A stretch of DNA of 64,000 bases from Zhengitettix transpicula (taxonomy: Eukaryota; Arthropoda; Insecta; Orthoptera; Tetrigidae): positions 17,303,001 through 17,367,000 of the forward strand of contig CM073593.1 of assembly GCA_037074705.1 (NCBI GenBank), in the 5' to 3' direction. The position numbers and the translations under genes were made by a program. The notes under the pieces were generated by a model that was not told where the DNA came from, did not search any database, and saw only the letters and a list, made by a program, of their open reading frames with translations. How positions within the stretch are numbered: position 1 is the first letter of the stretch; the number at the start of each line of letters is the position of its first letter. This document shows, piece after piece, positions 1 to 12,109 of this stretch.

Positions 1-3000
1 TAAAGTCTACTTTATTTGATTTAACTTTATCCTGTTGGCTTGCTTTAAACTTTTCTAACCTATCTTTTGCTACAGTTTGACAAGTTTGCATTTTGTTCTT
101 AATAGCTAACACTATATCATCATAATTATATAAAGGTTTAGGTCTAAACTGTAAAATTCCTGGTAAGTTACACTTCCTACCGAACAATACTTCGTACGGT
201 GTATATTTTGTAATTGTGTGAGGTGTTGTGTTATAAGTAAATGCAGCAAATTGAATCCATCTGTCCCAATCAGATGATTTACAAAAACATCTCAAATAAG
301 TATTCAATGATTTATGAGATCTTTCTAAACTTCCGTTAGATTCCGGATGATACGCAGTTGTATTTATTTTCTCTATTTTGAAAAGTTTACATAATCTTTT
401 AAATACTTCTGACATGAAGTTTGTACCTTGATCGGTAACAATATATAAAGGAATGCCGAATATTAAAATAATTGAATTTACAAAAGATTCTGTCACGTCT
501 TTTACAGTCTGTGACTTCAAAGGAACTGCTACAATATATTTACTTAAATTGTCTTGACAAGTAAGTATAAATTTATTTCCATTTTCACTTAATGGGAGTG
601 GACCAACAATATCTAAATATATTTTTAACCACGGTAGTTCTTGTGTATCTGTAATTTCTAAAGGTTGTTTAACCTTGTGGTTTAATTCTTTATTCATTTG
701 ACATACTTTACAGTTTTTAATATATTCCGAAACTTCACTTTCTATTCCCTGCCATGTTCTATATAATTTAATTCTTTCAACTGTTCTATTAACACCTTGA
801 TGACCACCAATTGGACATTCGTGTAACTCTTTAATAATTTTTAATCTTTGATCTTGCGTTAGATTTTCTTCGCATATTGGAAGACATTCTACTGGATAAC
901 GACTTAAGCTGTCTGCATTACTATTCTTTTTACCAGGCCTATACTTTATTTCATAATCATATTCTTCTAAAAGTAATCTCCAGCGGAGTAATCTAGAACT
1001 GGGATCTTTTACATTGAATATCCAAGTCAAACCCTTGTGATCGGTCACAATTGTGAATTTCTTTCCTAGTAGATACGGTCTATAATGTTTACAAGCCCAC
1101 ACTATTGCCAAACATTCTTTTTCAACAGTGCTATATCTTATTTCTGCTCCATTTAATGTTCGACTTGCAAAAGAAACAGGTTTATCTTGCCCTACTTTAC
1201 CCTGTGATAATATCGCGCCCAAAGCATAACCACTTGCATCTGTAATTAGAGAGAATGATTTTGTGAAATCAGGATACTGCAACACGGGTGCTTCTGTCAG
1301 TTTCTGTTTAAGTACTTCGAAGCTATTTTGTTCTAACTTTGTCCATTTCCAGTCGACTTCTTTCTTTAACAAATTTGTTAGAGGTCGTGCTATATCACTA
1401 AATTTCTCAATGAATTTCCGATAATAAGAAGCTAAACCAAGAAAACTTTTTATATCTTTAGAATTCTTTGGTACAGGAAATTTACTTACAGCAGATACTT
1501 TATTAGGGTCTGGTTTTACACCATCTTTGGTTACAATATGACCTAAAAATGTTAATTCACGTTTCAAAAACTCACACTTATCTGGTTCTAGTTGTAATCT
1601 ATGTTTGCGTAAATGTCCTAATACTTCTCTTAATTTTCTATTATGCTCCATTAAATTTTCACCTAAAATTAAGATGTCATCCATATAAACAAAACATCTT
1701 TCCCCTATGGATTCTTGTAATACCCCGTTTATCATCCTTTGAAAAGTCGCGGGAGCCGATCTCAAGCCATACGGCATACTATTATAATGATAATGCCCGG
1801 TCATTGTGCTAAAAGCTGTTTTACATTTATCTTGTTCCGCAATCGGGACTTGAAGATATCCGCTTGCACAGTCTAACGATGAAAAATATCTAGCTCTTCC
1901 TATTCTATCTAATATATCCTGAATGTTAGGTAATGGATAATTATCGCCAATACTGACATCATTTAATTTTCTAAAGTCTATACAAATTCTCCATTTTCTT
2001 TTTCCAGAGGCATCCATTTTCTTTTGGACAACAATAAGAGGAAAATTCCATGGACTTCTACTATGAGATATAATACCTTCATTTAACATTTGATCTATTT
2101 GCCTATTAATTTCTACGCGCTGACTTTCGGGTAGTCTATAATTTTTTAAAGTGATTGCTCTACCACTAGGTATCGTTGGAGTTGGAATGGTGTGAACTGC
2201 TGCTGTAGTTGTAGTTAAAGGATCTCCAGGTAATTTAAATACATCTATGAATTCTTCACAAATTCTTTTAATTTCTGAGGCACCTTCCACAATATGCCCT
2301 AACCTTAAGTTCTCATGTAATAATTGGATTCGTTTAAAATTCTGCTTACACGAATTATTTTCATTAATTTTCAACTGTGTGGGAGGTTTCACCAATTTAG
2401 GTATCTTACTTATTATAATATTTTTATCACTTAAGTTTACAACTAAACATGGAAATGAATTGTTAACACTATTTACTAAACCTGTTGCGCAATATACATC
2501 ATTGTCTATCATTTGTTTTTCTACAAATCTTAAACCTTTTTCTGCCGTAGGAAATTCTACTAGTTTTTCGCTATAGGGTGATATTACATATTTCTTTGCC
2601 AACACATAACCATTCGATAAAAGCCAATTCCTTCCTAATATTAAATCTAGATCACGCGGTAATTTATCAATTACGTGATAGTCAGTAACTTTATCTACTT
2701 CTAAGGAAGAGAATTTAATTTGAACTATACCCTTAGTTCTTACTTTATCTCAATTAATGCCACTTATAATTATTTCAGAGTTTTTTGGAACAATACTCGA
2801 TTTTAATGCACTCTCTCGCACTAAACATATTTGAGCTCCAGTATCTATCAAAGCTTTTCCAAAACCTTTCTTTAATTGAGGACATTCTATTTCTAATTCA
2901 TAAGAATTAATTTCATTTTCTTGTAATTTACAAGTCAGGTGGTTTACATCACAGTGACAATTCCTACTCCCAGGACACATTTCCCTTACACCGAGTTTCT

Positions 3001-3580
3001 TCTCGTGTGCAACAACATTAACACAGGATTCTTTATGAATGAAATTCTTATCGTTTTCATTCGACAATTTAATATTGCCCTTCAACCCATCTGGTACTCC
3101 CATATGAGCCACGGCTATCTCCCTTGGATGCCCATAGAACCTGTCTGCACGAGTTTCACCTTGAACTACGCTTACACCGAGTTTCTTCTCGTGTGCAACA
3201 ACATTAACACAGGATTCTTTATGAATGAAATTCTTATCGTTTTCATTCGACAATTTAATATTGCCCTTCAACCCATCTGGTACTCCCATATGAGCCACGG
3301 CTATCTCCCTTGGATGCCCATAAGAACCTGTCTGCACGAGTTTCCCTTGAACTACGCTTAAGACGTTACATACGTCTTTAACATTAATCAAGTCATCAGC
3401 CTCCACCTGGGCGATGCTTGCTGCATCGTCAACTTCCTCTCGAGTTGCGATCACGTCACTATCTGTGACCACGTCACAAGTCCTACCTTGGAATGTGACA
3501 ATTGTGTCCGCGCTTCGCACCTCTTTCGTACAGCCTCCGCGATTAGACTTTCCCCGGCTGTTAGAGAAGCCTAATGCGAG
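1..3580 (-). pseudogene. pol: Ty3/gypsy-type pol polyprotein, broken, runs off the left edge
   Basis: Polyprotein of an LTR retrotransposon, read on the minus strand. In order it shows a retropepsin-like protease with a DTGA core (about 2835-2860), reverse transcriptase with a YMDD box (1676-1687), RNase H starting near TDASGYALGAIL (about 1210-1245), the HHCC zinc module of integrase (about 690-830), and the integrase core with VTDQGTNF (about 410-435) and HPESNGSLERS (about 325-360). I followed this frame from 2749 to the window edge and met no further stop. One in-frame stop (2750-2752) separates protease from RT. A related fragment at 20206-20819 has a sense codon there, so the stop looks like a later mutation. 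Pol lies in the -1 frame relative to gag. The integrase motifs look like the gypsy/17.6 side of Ty3 elements. Whether an env gene follows cannot be seen, because that part lies outside the window. Confidence 0.93.
2985..3359 (-). repeat. In-frame 186-bp tandem duplication in the gag-pol junction
   Basis: Two consecutive copies (2985-3170 and 3171 to about 3359) have a 186-bp period, exactly 62 codons. Each encodes the segment around GHPREIAVAHMGVPDGLKGN upstream of protease. The copies are nearly identical. They differ by a one-base deletion and a compensating one-base insertion about 20 bases apart, which changes a few residues but keeps the frame. The related fragment at 20206-20819 has a deletion across this region, so it does not show the ancestral state. 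Confidence 0.9.
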
Positions 3581-4395
3581 TTTTCCGATCGAGATTGGGA
3601 TCTACAAGTATGCGCCTTATGTCCAAACTTTTTACATTTAAAGCATTGAATATTATCCATAGTGTTTACTTCTCTTTTTATTTGTGGTTCCCTTTTTACA
3701 ATCCCTGGATACTGAATTCCTTTTCGCACTGCACCGTGTGATAGAAATGAACCTTTTTCACTACCTTTGAATTTTTGAGATCTAATATTCGATTCTTCCA
3801 CTATAGCTGTTTCTACAAGCTGCGCTAATGGTTCACCTTCGCCTTTGGTTTTTACCATGTATTTTACTCTATCATCATTTAAACCTGCTATGAAAGTTCC
3901 CTTTAAAAGTTCACTAATAATAAACATACCACCATTAATAAATTGATCATTAATTTCTGCACTTAATTTTTCCATACGTGTTTTAGCTTCACGTCTTAAA
4001 TGTATAGCAATTGAATCAATTTTTGAACCCCATTGAGCAACATTCTCTTGCGGAGTTTGTTTAGAATTAAACAAGATTCCAGCGTAATATTCGAGAGTTC
4101 TCCTAACCAAATAATTTTCTTCCAAAATATTTTTAACTTTCTGTCAAGAATCCCGTTCTGTTCTAGCCAACAATTTTGATTTCGCGTCTCCCGTAATTTT
4201 AGATTCTATGAATTTTAGTAAAAGCGGTCTCTTATTAGGATTAACAAATTCATTAGCGGCTTCTGCTCCTTCTAAAAATTCGGAAAGTTCCTTAGGATTA
4301 CCATCAAAATTTTTAGGAATTAACTTAATTGCTTGAGTCACAGAAATATATAAATCATCATCATTGCCTACTTCGTTTGAGCGTTCATTAGACAT
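3571..4395 (-). pseudogene. gag: Ty3/gypsy-type gag with CCHC zinc knuckle, one nonsense mutation
   Basis: Capsid/nucleocapsid gene of the same element. The ATG at 4395 opens MSNERSNEVGNDDD and is the first ATG after the leader. The N-terminal part has the FDGNPKELSEF and KITGDAK patterns seen in gypsy/17.6-like capsids. The C-terminus holds one CX2CX4HX4C zinc knuckle (CFKCKKFGHKAHTC), expected to bind genomic RNA. An in-frame TGA at 4144-4146 splits the frame about 84 codons in, and reading resumes in the same frame. The gag stop is at 3571, and pol continues in the -1 frame just before it, so expression would need a -1 frameshift. I saw no canonical slippery heptamer. As it stands the gene cannot make full-length Gag. 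Confidence 0.88.
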
Positions 4396-4439
4396 TATTC
4401 TGCTTTATTGGACTGGACTTACCGGAAAGGAAATAGAAG

Positions 4440-4860
4440 GTTTCAGCTATCTCTCTGCGTTGTCGTGCTACGAAACGACGGCTGCTTCGGCGTCAGAAGT
4501 CGTGATGGGAAGAGACGGCTGCTTCGGCGTCTTCAGGCGTCGTGACGAGTAGAGACGGCGTGAAGTGTAGAGTCGTCGGAAGAGTAGAGACGTTGTGAAG
4601 TGTAGAGTCGTCGGAAGTCTTGTTGAAAAGCGAAGACAATCACGTCGTCGGCGTCGAAAGTCGTCCGGCGTCGTGAAGAGTAGAGTTGACGTGTAGACGG
4701 AAAGGCCGTGAAGAATAGATAGAAGATAGATGCGTCACTCTGGTGACGAACGATGTAGGGTAAGATTGGAGTTGCAGTCGGGAAGTACTCGTGAGATCTT
4801 CTCACTACCGAATTCCGTCTGCGGCAACGGCTGCTCCAAAGACTGAACACGCAAATCTCC
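4440..4860 (-). repeat. Degenerate short tandem repeats in the Ty3 leader
   Basis: The leader between primer site and gag is rich in repeated GACGACTCTAC and ACGTCTCTAC-like units (minus strand), for example the near-copies around 4555-4615. No coding role is visible. An unrepeated stretch (4861-4998) joins it to the primer site. Confidence 0.6.
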
Positions 4861-4998
4861 CTCGGGTATCAATAACGCAGTTTCTAAAGAGCCACAATCT
4901 TACGAACCTTAGTCCAAGAAGTAACGTTGATCAGGCGTGCCTTCCTGAACACCTGTAGTTATTCTCTCACTGCCAATGGATGGAAATTGAGCTATTCT

Positions 4999-5016
4999 AT
5001 CCCACCACTGCCACCA
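4999..5016 (-). promoter_or_regulatory. Primer binding site, tRNA-Leu type
   Basis: On the minus strand TGGTGGCAGTGGTGGGAT directly follows the LTR end. It is complementary to the 3' end of eukaryotic tRNA-Leu (AAG/UAG type, ending CCACCGCTGCCA-CCA), with one mismatch at the tenth base. The tRNA sequence is from memory. The site would prime minus-strand DNA synthesis of the element at 1-5587. Confidence 0.75.
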
Positions 5017-5587
5017 TGTAATGTTTAAAATTTCCGCTGCCACCATTTAATGTTTAAAATTCCGCTGCCACCATATAATAATCGAATTTCTCCTGGTCTC
5101 GCTAACAGAGATATTTAGGAAGAAATTGTAACTTGGGTCCGGAGTGCGCGCTAAGTCGCACTCTATAATAGCTTAAAGGCTTAGAGAAATAACATGAGGC
5201 TTTAGTCCATTAGAATAATAAAGAAGTTTTATTAATCTTAGTCTACAGCCTAGAGCTAAGTCAATAACATGAAAACAGAAGACAGAGTGGCATACGCACC
5301 ACGTTGAAGTAAGATACAGACTTGCTTCCATCAGAGAAGTCTGGCCCTTTTATACATATGTTCACAATAGCTTCATTGTATTCAAGCAGCCCCAGACTCA
5401 GCAGGACACATGGGTCTAAATTATCTTTGCTGCCGAGTTGGAAATTCTTAATGCTTACAAGTATTTTGTTTATTGATGCTTACTCCGAGAACGTGAGTAA
5501 CCACAAAGAAGCTTTGTTTCTGATGCTTACTCAGAAGTTCCTTAGTGCCCACAAGGCAGACCTAATATATATGTCATATATATTACA
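5017..5587 (-). mobile_element. 5' LTR of the Ty3/gypsy element (571 bp)
   Basis: The LTR is bounded by the perfect inverted hexamers TGTAAT and ATTACA and lies immediately next to the primer site. Read on the minus strand it has a TATA box (5346-5354) and an AATAAA-type signal near 5225-5235. Its 3' end (5017-5075) is unusual: two extra copies of an LTR-end-like sequence followed by TGGTGGCAGCGG precede the true LTR end and primer site. The partner 3' LTR lies outside the window, so the target duplication cannot be checked. Confidence 0.85.
5346..5354 (-). promoter_or_regulatory. TATA box of the Ty3 LTR
   Basis: TATAAAAGG on the minus strand, inside the LTR, at the expected position between U3 and R. 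It is the only strong TATA match in this LTR. Confidence 0.6.
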
Positions 5588-5635
5588 TGGTGTGAGACAT
5601 CCACTTCAAACACTCGACCAATGATACCAGCAAAA

Positions 5636-6640
5636 TTCCTAAAAACTGTTTCACCAAATTCATAACTTATCTCATCCAGGTGTGAAAGCGACTGTTAAAT
5701 AACAGAACGGTTTGTATGGCCAGGAATTAAAAATGATGACATAAAATGGACGCAGGTATGTGTTAATTGTCAGAAGAGTAAAGTAATTCGACACACAAAA
5801 TCCCCAATTCAACCATTTTCAGTACTAGACGGAAGATTTCAAGTCATACATTTAGATATTGTAGGACCACTACCACCATCAGAAGGTAACTCCAACTACG
5901 TTACATTTATTGATAGATATACTAACTGGATGGATGTCGTACCTACAAGCAACATCATGGCGGAAACAATCGCAAGATATATTTTACGAAAATTGGATTG
6001 TAAAATTTGGAGTGCCAATACAAGTGATTACGGATCAAGGAAGACAATTTGAATCGTTGTTGTTCCGTATCCTAGCAGCCATTTGTGGAATAAAAGTACA
6101 ACACAATACGGCATATCATCCTCAAGCAAATGGAAAAGTTGATTGACTCCATAGAACCATGAAACCTGCAATCAAAGCTCATAACAACGTGAAATGGACA
6201 CTACCTACGATTCTATTAGGACTTCGAGGACGTAAATCACAGCATCGCACAAATGATATACGGGAAGATAATCCGCCTTCCTGGTAAATTTTTTTAAGAA
6301 AAGAAGTTTCCAGACAGCGCAGAAACATTTGTCCCCGAGCTCATCCGGACGATGAAATCGCTTAAGCCATTTCCTATAATGTAAAAAAATAAGCAAAATG
6401 TATATGTGCATTGAGACTTGGACCTCAACGCATGTATTCATTCGTAATGATCGCATAAGGAAAGGGCTGGAACCTGCATATGACGGACCATTTTTGGTCA
6501 AACAACGTAGAGGAAAATTTTTCACACTGCTTGTTAATGGCAAGCAGATAAATTTTTCTGTTGACAGGTTGAAACCCGCTTACTTATTGGCCGAAGAACC
6601 TGCCCAAATCAACCCAGTTCCAAAACCTGCAGCTGGTAAT
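5636..6640 (+). pseudogene. Decayed Ty3/gypsy integrase
   Basis: This is a plus-strand fragment of a different Ty3-type pol. Recognisable pieces are the zinc-binding region (SHPGVKATVK and CVNCQKSK), the start of the core (LDIVGPLPPSEG), the second and third core motifs (VITDQGRQFE and AYHPQANGKVD) and a C-terminal segment (YDGPFLVKQRRGKFF to DRLKPAYLL, about 6480-6580) typical of these integrases. They lie in different frames with several stops, so at least three frameshifts have accumulated. The fragment begins right after the LTR at 5587 with no RT upstream. The Ty3 element therefore seems to have inserted into, or recombined next to, this older copy. Confidence 0.85.
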
Positions 6641-6805
6641 TGACCATCACCACCATCGTCGCCCGGTGAAACACAGAAAAGACAAGAAGAGGCAGGTAAA
6701 TAAAAAAAACGTGCTAGATTCCTGAAAGTTGTTTTTTGTAAAGACAGTGCATAAATGAACTAACATATGTGATGTTTTACTGAGGTGTACATATTGTATA
6801 AAATG

Positions 6806-7000
6806 TGTAGTTGGCAACACTGCGGAGCTTGTGTGTGTGTGTGTTAGAGTGCTTTGAACAAGTGAGTCAGAGCAAGTTAGAGCCTGATAGTCAGAGCCAG
6901 ACGCTCAACAATAACGTCTCGTGCGCATGTATGCTGATTACTGTAAAATATAATGTGGTTGTTAATAATTAATTGGTGTATTTATTTAAAACGCTGAACA
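6806..7000 (+). mobile_element. Possible short LTR following the decayed integrase
   Basis: A TGTAG...GAACA segment of about 195 bp follows the integrase remnant after an A-rich stretch (6690-6710) that could be a polypurine tract. It contains a (TG)n run and ATTTATTTAAAA near its end. No second copy is visible to confirm the boundaries. Confidence 0.3.
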
Positions 7001-8710
7001 ACTCCCTATAAATGTATTTTGGGTATTTAAAGTCAAATGCTTCTAAGAACTGAACTCACACCTTTAAGTGTTCTACGGATTTATGTTATTCCAGTTGATC
7101 AGTTACGATGCTTTCATCTTTATCTAGCATTCGCTAGAATGGAGAAGACTGTATTTTATTCTATGGCTAGCAACATCGCGAGGAAATAAGCAATAAAGAT
7201 CATAACACTTCATTTAAAATCCGCGAAACTTTCAACCCGATAGTTTTTTCAGTGTAAATCCTGGTTATGACAGTTCATAATAATTTTAAAAATTCCATGC
7301 AGAATTCTTGTATTCCTATAGCTTAACTAAAAATACTTTTTTAAAAATATATATAGTCCTGTGGTGTGAGTAATAAATGAGTGAGATTGTGCCAAGGCAG
7401 TTTATCTAAAAAAATATTCATCAATGTTCAATGAAGGAGAGACATGTCAACTCATACTGTAAAACATTTGTTAAGACAAGCAGAGATTAATCATCTCTGA
7501 CCCAGGTATTTTATCTTCACGTCAGAATAATCTGCGTTACTGTATTTTATTGAAATGTATGAATTTTTTAATTAGGCTTTAATTATTATATATAATTAAA
7601 GTTTTTCATTAATATAAGAAATTTTAATTAAAAACAGAGCAATAAAAGGAAAATATATCAATTTTTTAAATTTATAAAGACTATTTAAAACATAAATCAT
7701 CGAACTTTTTCTTCAGGGTTAATTTTTCGTGGGGAATGGCAAAACCGTTGTGGCAAAATAACGAAAATTTATTTATTGATTTCACTTTTGATGGTTGTAA
7801 ACGTTATCCACATATTGCAGACGTCTCACTGTTCACTTTCCACTTCCTTAATAAGAAACAACACATTACTCTTATTCTGACATTTATTCACTACACTTTA
7901 ATTTATCACTGTATTCACTGTTTTTACTTGACACAGCGATGATGATTCAGACTTGTCTGAATTCTATTCGCTCGTCATCGAGCCTTCCAATATATTTTTT
8001 TTTTACATTTTATGCTTTACTTCACGCCCGTTTTCCAGCACGGACGCATCGCAGTCATTGTTCTATTCCTCTGGTCTGCCAAACAGATGTGTAAGGGTGA
8101 CCGTCATAAAATTTCAGACCCGAACCCTCTCAACCAAAGACATATATAAACAACATAGGCTGGACAAGGCGCCGCCATATTTGAAGAAAATTGAAAACTC
8201 AGTCACCATGTTTTATAACGGCTGGTACGGGTTCCCCAATCGTCTGCTAGCCCTTAACTATGTCGCACAAATGACCTGAAACTAAATCTCTACAAATACA
8301 CTACATTTAAAGGTTTAAGAAAATATAACACATTTAGGGCATTGAAAAATTTATTGACCTTTAAATAATATTAGCTTTGTATACATTTATCTAATATTAC
8401 GTCCTCTTTCATCCATTGCTTTTTTTTACACAAATAATGAATTCTACAATTAAAGCAATGTTTTAATAACATCTTTATTAAAATTGAGTAGTGAGTTTCC
8501 TCACCAAATTAGGTCGAATCTATCAAATGGTCGAATTCACAAAACCAAATTTGTCTATGTTCCAACATCCGGAATACCTCTACACACAATTTTAATAGCA
8601 AATTATTCTTTCCTATATGTGTTTCATTATTCCTCAATACAGCAAGATCCTTAGGGCAAGTGCTACAGCTCACTTAATGAGTTTATAAAGAAGCATGGAA
8701 ACCCTACATT
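7001..8710. other. AT-rich non-coding stretch, nothing assigned
   Basis: I find no domain, splice pattern or repeat that I can name here. An open frame at 7953-8279 (plus) has no recognisable motif and lies in otherwise low-complexity AT-rich DNA. Confidence 0.5.
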
Positions 8711-9018
8711 GGTTTACGCACTACCTGTGCGGTGATTCTTCCCAACTTCACCAGGAAAATAGCCATCCATAATTCTGCTTCTGGCACCACCGCGGAAACC
8801 TTCGCCATAGGAATGGCAGTTGAATACAGCCTGGAATCTTCAATCAACAGAATTATGATCCTAACAGACTCTTTGCAATCACTAAAGCACTTACGAGACC
8901 CTAAAATAATGAATGGCACCATCAACACCATCAGAGTTAACCTACATTTCTCCAGTTGGCGAGGGAAATCCGTGCAGCTTGTCTGGATACCGGCTCATGC
9001 TGGCATCGCAGGGAACGA
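8711..9018 (+). pseudogene. RNase H fragment of a non-LTR retrotransposon
   Basis: The open frame reads about 100 codons with the RNase H features of Jockey/R1/I-type ORF2 proteins: TTAETFAIGMAVEYSL (acidic helix), ILTDSLQSL (catalytic D) and WIPAHAGIAGNE (the conserved H-containing end). The domain is cut at its last residues, where LTR sequence begins (9018), so the rest of the element is missing. No RT is seen upstream. Confidence 0.8.
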
Positions 9019-9102
9019 GTTGTGTTTGTGTTCTCGCCGATAAAAAATTTATTTCAATTGTTTAATTTATTAATTCTTTAATTGCCTTTAATTATCATTA
9101 CA
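9018..9102 (-). mobile_element. Truncated solo LTR start (same family as 57552-58685)
   Basis: Read on the minus strand from 9102 it starts TGTAATGATAATTAAAGGCA and matches the first 85 bp of the LTR at 57552 with few changes, including the GGCGA box. The rest is missing. It faces an (AT)4 tract (9103-9110) shared with the next LTR. Confidence 0.7.
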
Positions 9103-9725
9103 ATATATATTGTAATATTTACAAATGAAAGAAAGTTAAAATAACAGTTAGCCTCACGTTGAGGTGCCAATTTGTGGTAATCACAAATTAATTAAAAGTT
9201 AAATCGCCACGTTAATGCATGGATTTGTCGTAATTTAAATATTAAAAATGAGATGATGTTTTAATAATAATAACGATTTAAAATAGACAAACAAAATTAA
9301 TTTATTAATGCACCAATAATTAAATTTTACAACAGTTATCAAAAATTAACTTTCAATTTCATATTATTAATTAATATTTTACAATACAAATTTATTCCTT
9401 TTCAGGGTCTTTACTGAGCCTTTAATAAAGAAAATATTAGTTAGCAATTAAATTATGATGAAGCTATTATGGGCCTACTTCATCAAAGTATGATTTACAA
9501 TGCAAACAAGACACATAAAATGTTAACTTTTAATTCTAAACAACATTCGAAATCCGAAATCTGAAGATAATTACCTTTAGTTAATGGTTTACAAATATGA
9601 ATTTAGTGAAATTGTAACTTACCGTTTCTGGTATTCAGGGCAATTTGGCTCGTTCAATACACTTACACACTCAGTACACTTTATAACAGGCACTGACTCT
9701 AAATAACACCTTTTTATTTCAGAAA

Positions 9726-11490
9726 CGTCGGAGTATATAGCAAACTCAAATAACAAAATAAAAGCAACTTGGGACGTGATTAAAAATATCTCAGGTAAAG
9801 TCAATTATAACGCGACAGATATAAAGCTTGTTGACAACGGAAAAATTTTCACCAACAGAGTCGCTGCGGGAATATTTAATTCATATTTTGTTCATGTGTC
9901 GGATCAATTTTCTAACAATAAGCCTTCAGAAGGTCGTGCTTTTTATAAACTGCTACAAAACGCCGTACCGAGTGTTCAGAATTCCATTTTCCTTCAACCG
10001 GTTACCAATATCGAAATAATAAATGTAATAAGAAAGTTAAAAACGTACCCAATCTGCGGATATATATGGCATCTCAAGCAAAGTCGTGAACTACTGTGCC
10101 GACGTCATAGCTACTCCCCTTCAAATCATATTCAACGCATGTCTTTCTACCGGCATTTTTCCCGACTCCCTTAAAGCTGCAAAAGTTATTCCGATCTTCA
10201 AAAAGGGTTCGCCCACCGACGCATCAAATTACAGACCAATTTCTATACTTCCGATATTTTCAAAAATACTAGAAAAATTTTACACAAAAAGTTACTTGAA
10301 TTCTTGACGAAGTATAAAGTAATTACTCCGGCTCAACACGGCTTCCTCAAACAAAAATCCACGAGCACTGCTATGTACGAGTTCATTCAAAGTATACAAA
10401 ATTCCCTTGATGAAAAACTGAAAGTAGCCGGAATTTTTGCTGATCTCGCGAAGGCATTTGATCTTGTAGATCACATCATACTCCTCCAAAAATTAGAATA
10501 TTATGGGATCAGAGGCAACGCTTTGGCACTCTTTGAATCTTATCTCAACAATCGGAAACAGAAGGTAGCCTTAAAAAACAAAGCTGGTGAGGTGCACTTG
10601 TCAGGCATTGCTTGTGGCGTGCCTCAGGGCTCAATATTAGGTCCACTGCTGTTTCTTTTGTTTATTAATGATCTTCCAGAATATATGGAGCCTATAAAAT
10701 CTGTCTTATACGCAGATGACACTAATTTTTTAATTACGGACATTTATTTAAATAATCTCAATGCGAAGATTGAGACTGCATCTAGAGACCAAAATACTTG
10801 GTTTGCCGCCAATAAATTAACGCTCAATGTACAGATAACTAAGTTAGTTCGTTTTTACAGCAGAAACCAACAACATCGTAACGGATAAGTTCACTGAGCA
10901 TGCGACTTTTCTCGGATTCCAGGTCGACAGTAAATTAAAATGGAACTTGCACTTTGATCGCCTCGTGCGCAAACTTAGTTCTGTTTGTTACTCATTGAGA
11001 CTATTGATGCAACAAGTTTATACCAAAACTGCTTCACTAGTCTATTTTGCCTACTTTCATTCACATATGTGTTACGGTATTGCCAACTGGGGCAATTGTT
11101 CTCGTAGTGTGGAAGTTTTCAAACTGCAAAAACGAGCCATTAGAATTATATCAGGTTCAGATGCTAGAGAAAGCTGCAGGCCGCTGTTCAAAGGAGTTCA
11201 TATTCTGACTACCTAGCGCTCACATAGTAGAAGTACTAAAATTTGTTAAACGCAACATGAACCTTTTTTCAAGTAACGGGGACAATCATGGCTACGACAC
11301 AAGAAACCGTTCAGTTCTCAGGTCTGACGAGTCTAGCGTTCATTATTCAGGTATCCCACTATTTAACAGCCTTCCTGAACATGTAAAGAACATCAACAAC
11401 TACAACTCATTCGTCAAGGAGTGTAAAACTTTCCTTGTAAATGAAACTTATTACTCCGTACACGAATTTTTGAATCGGTCTCACATTCGT
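9726..11490 (+). pseudogene. Non-LTR ORF2 reverse transcriptase, frameshifted
   Basis: Reverse transcriptase of a Jockey/CR1-like element. Pieces in order: a linker upstream of RT (ISGKVNYNATDIKLVDNGKI), RT block 1 (AAKVIPIFKKGSPTDASNYR, RPISILPIFSKILEK), the GIFADLAKAFDLVDH block (about 10430-10460), GVPQGSILGPLLFLLFINDL (about 10617-10676), the active-site YADD (about 10708-10720), and the C-terminal LGF, KLQKRAIRII and YDTRNR regions. The frame shifts near 10065, 10295 and 10850, with a stop near 11214, so no full protein can be made. The endonuclease and ORF1 are absent because of the 5' truncation. Confidence 0.9.
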
Positions 11491-11843
11491 TGAACTGCCT
11501 TGCCTACAAAATTGCCGAATATGCTATAAATATGTTAATAGTTTGTCCAGTTTTCCCCTTTTGGTTCTGTTTTCCTGCCTCTGCTTTCTGTTTTAGTAAA
11601 TATCTATGACGACATCCCTCCGTGCCTAGCGACAGGGGATTAATACCAGGAAGTGATTAGTGTCGTGTGCGTTTTCTTAAAGATAGTGTGTATGATTGTA
11701 GTGACTAGACAAATGTGAACAGATATGAATTTTTTTTTTGTGTAATATATGTTTATATGTAATTTATCTACTGTACATTTGTGACGAATCCTATTTCCTC
11801 TTTAGAGGGCTAATGGTGAATAAATCTATCTATCCTTTGTTCG
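9726..11843 (+). mobile_element. 5'-truncated non-LTR retrotransposon (Jockey/CR1-like)
   Basis: The insert carries most of an ORF2 reverse transcriptase and a 3' tail (AATAAATCTATCTATCC near 11817-11836). A possible 8-bp target duplication TTCAGAAA lies at 9718-9725 and 11844-11851. It could be chance, but it agrees with the LTR resuming on the right. Truncation at the 5' end is usual for target-primed insertion. Confidence 0.75.
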
Positions 11844-12109
11844 TTCAGAAAATATTGTTCGATCGTTCTGAAGACTATTAGACTATTAGACATCGAAACA
11901 ATGGTCTAATCTGAGAATAGAATAGATATTTACTTCAGCATACAAAATGTTTATCCATGAATATGTGGCTATTTCTCTCGCAGACTGCAACTTATAACAA
12001 ATCTGTTCTAACAGATCTCGCTGTTCTAATACTGGTATCTGGACTCTTATTTTACTTTTTATCCGTCCAGAGAAATCTTTCTATAACAACTGCTCACTCC
12101 TATATTGCG

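Noticed and set aside
2939..3361. Plus-strand open frame with an internal repeat
   Set aside because: It is the antisense shadow of the duplicated gag-pol segment, which has motifs on the minus strand.
3571..3600. Canonical -1 slippery heptamer at the gag-pol overlap
   Set aside because: GGAAAAC occurs near the gag end but does not fit the X XXY YYZ rule, so the frameshift mechanism stays open.
9103..9110. TTACAATATATATTGTAA palindromes as regulatory or replication sites
   Set aside because: They are explained by two LTR ends facing each other across an AT microsatellite.
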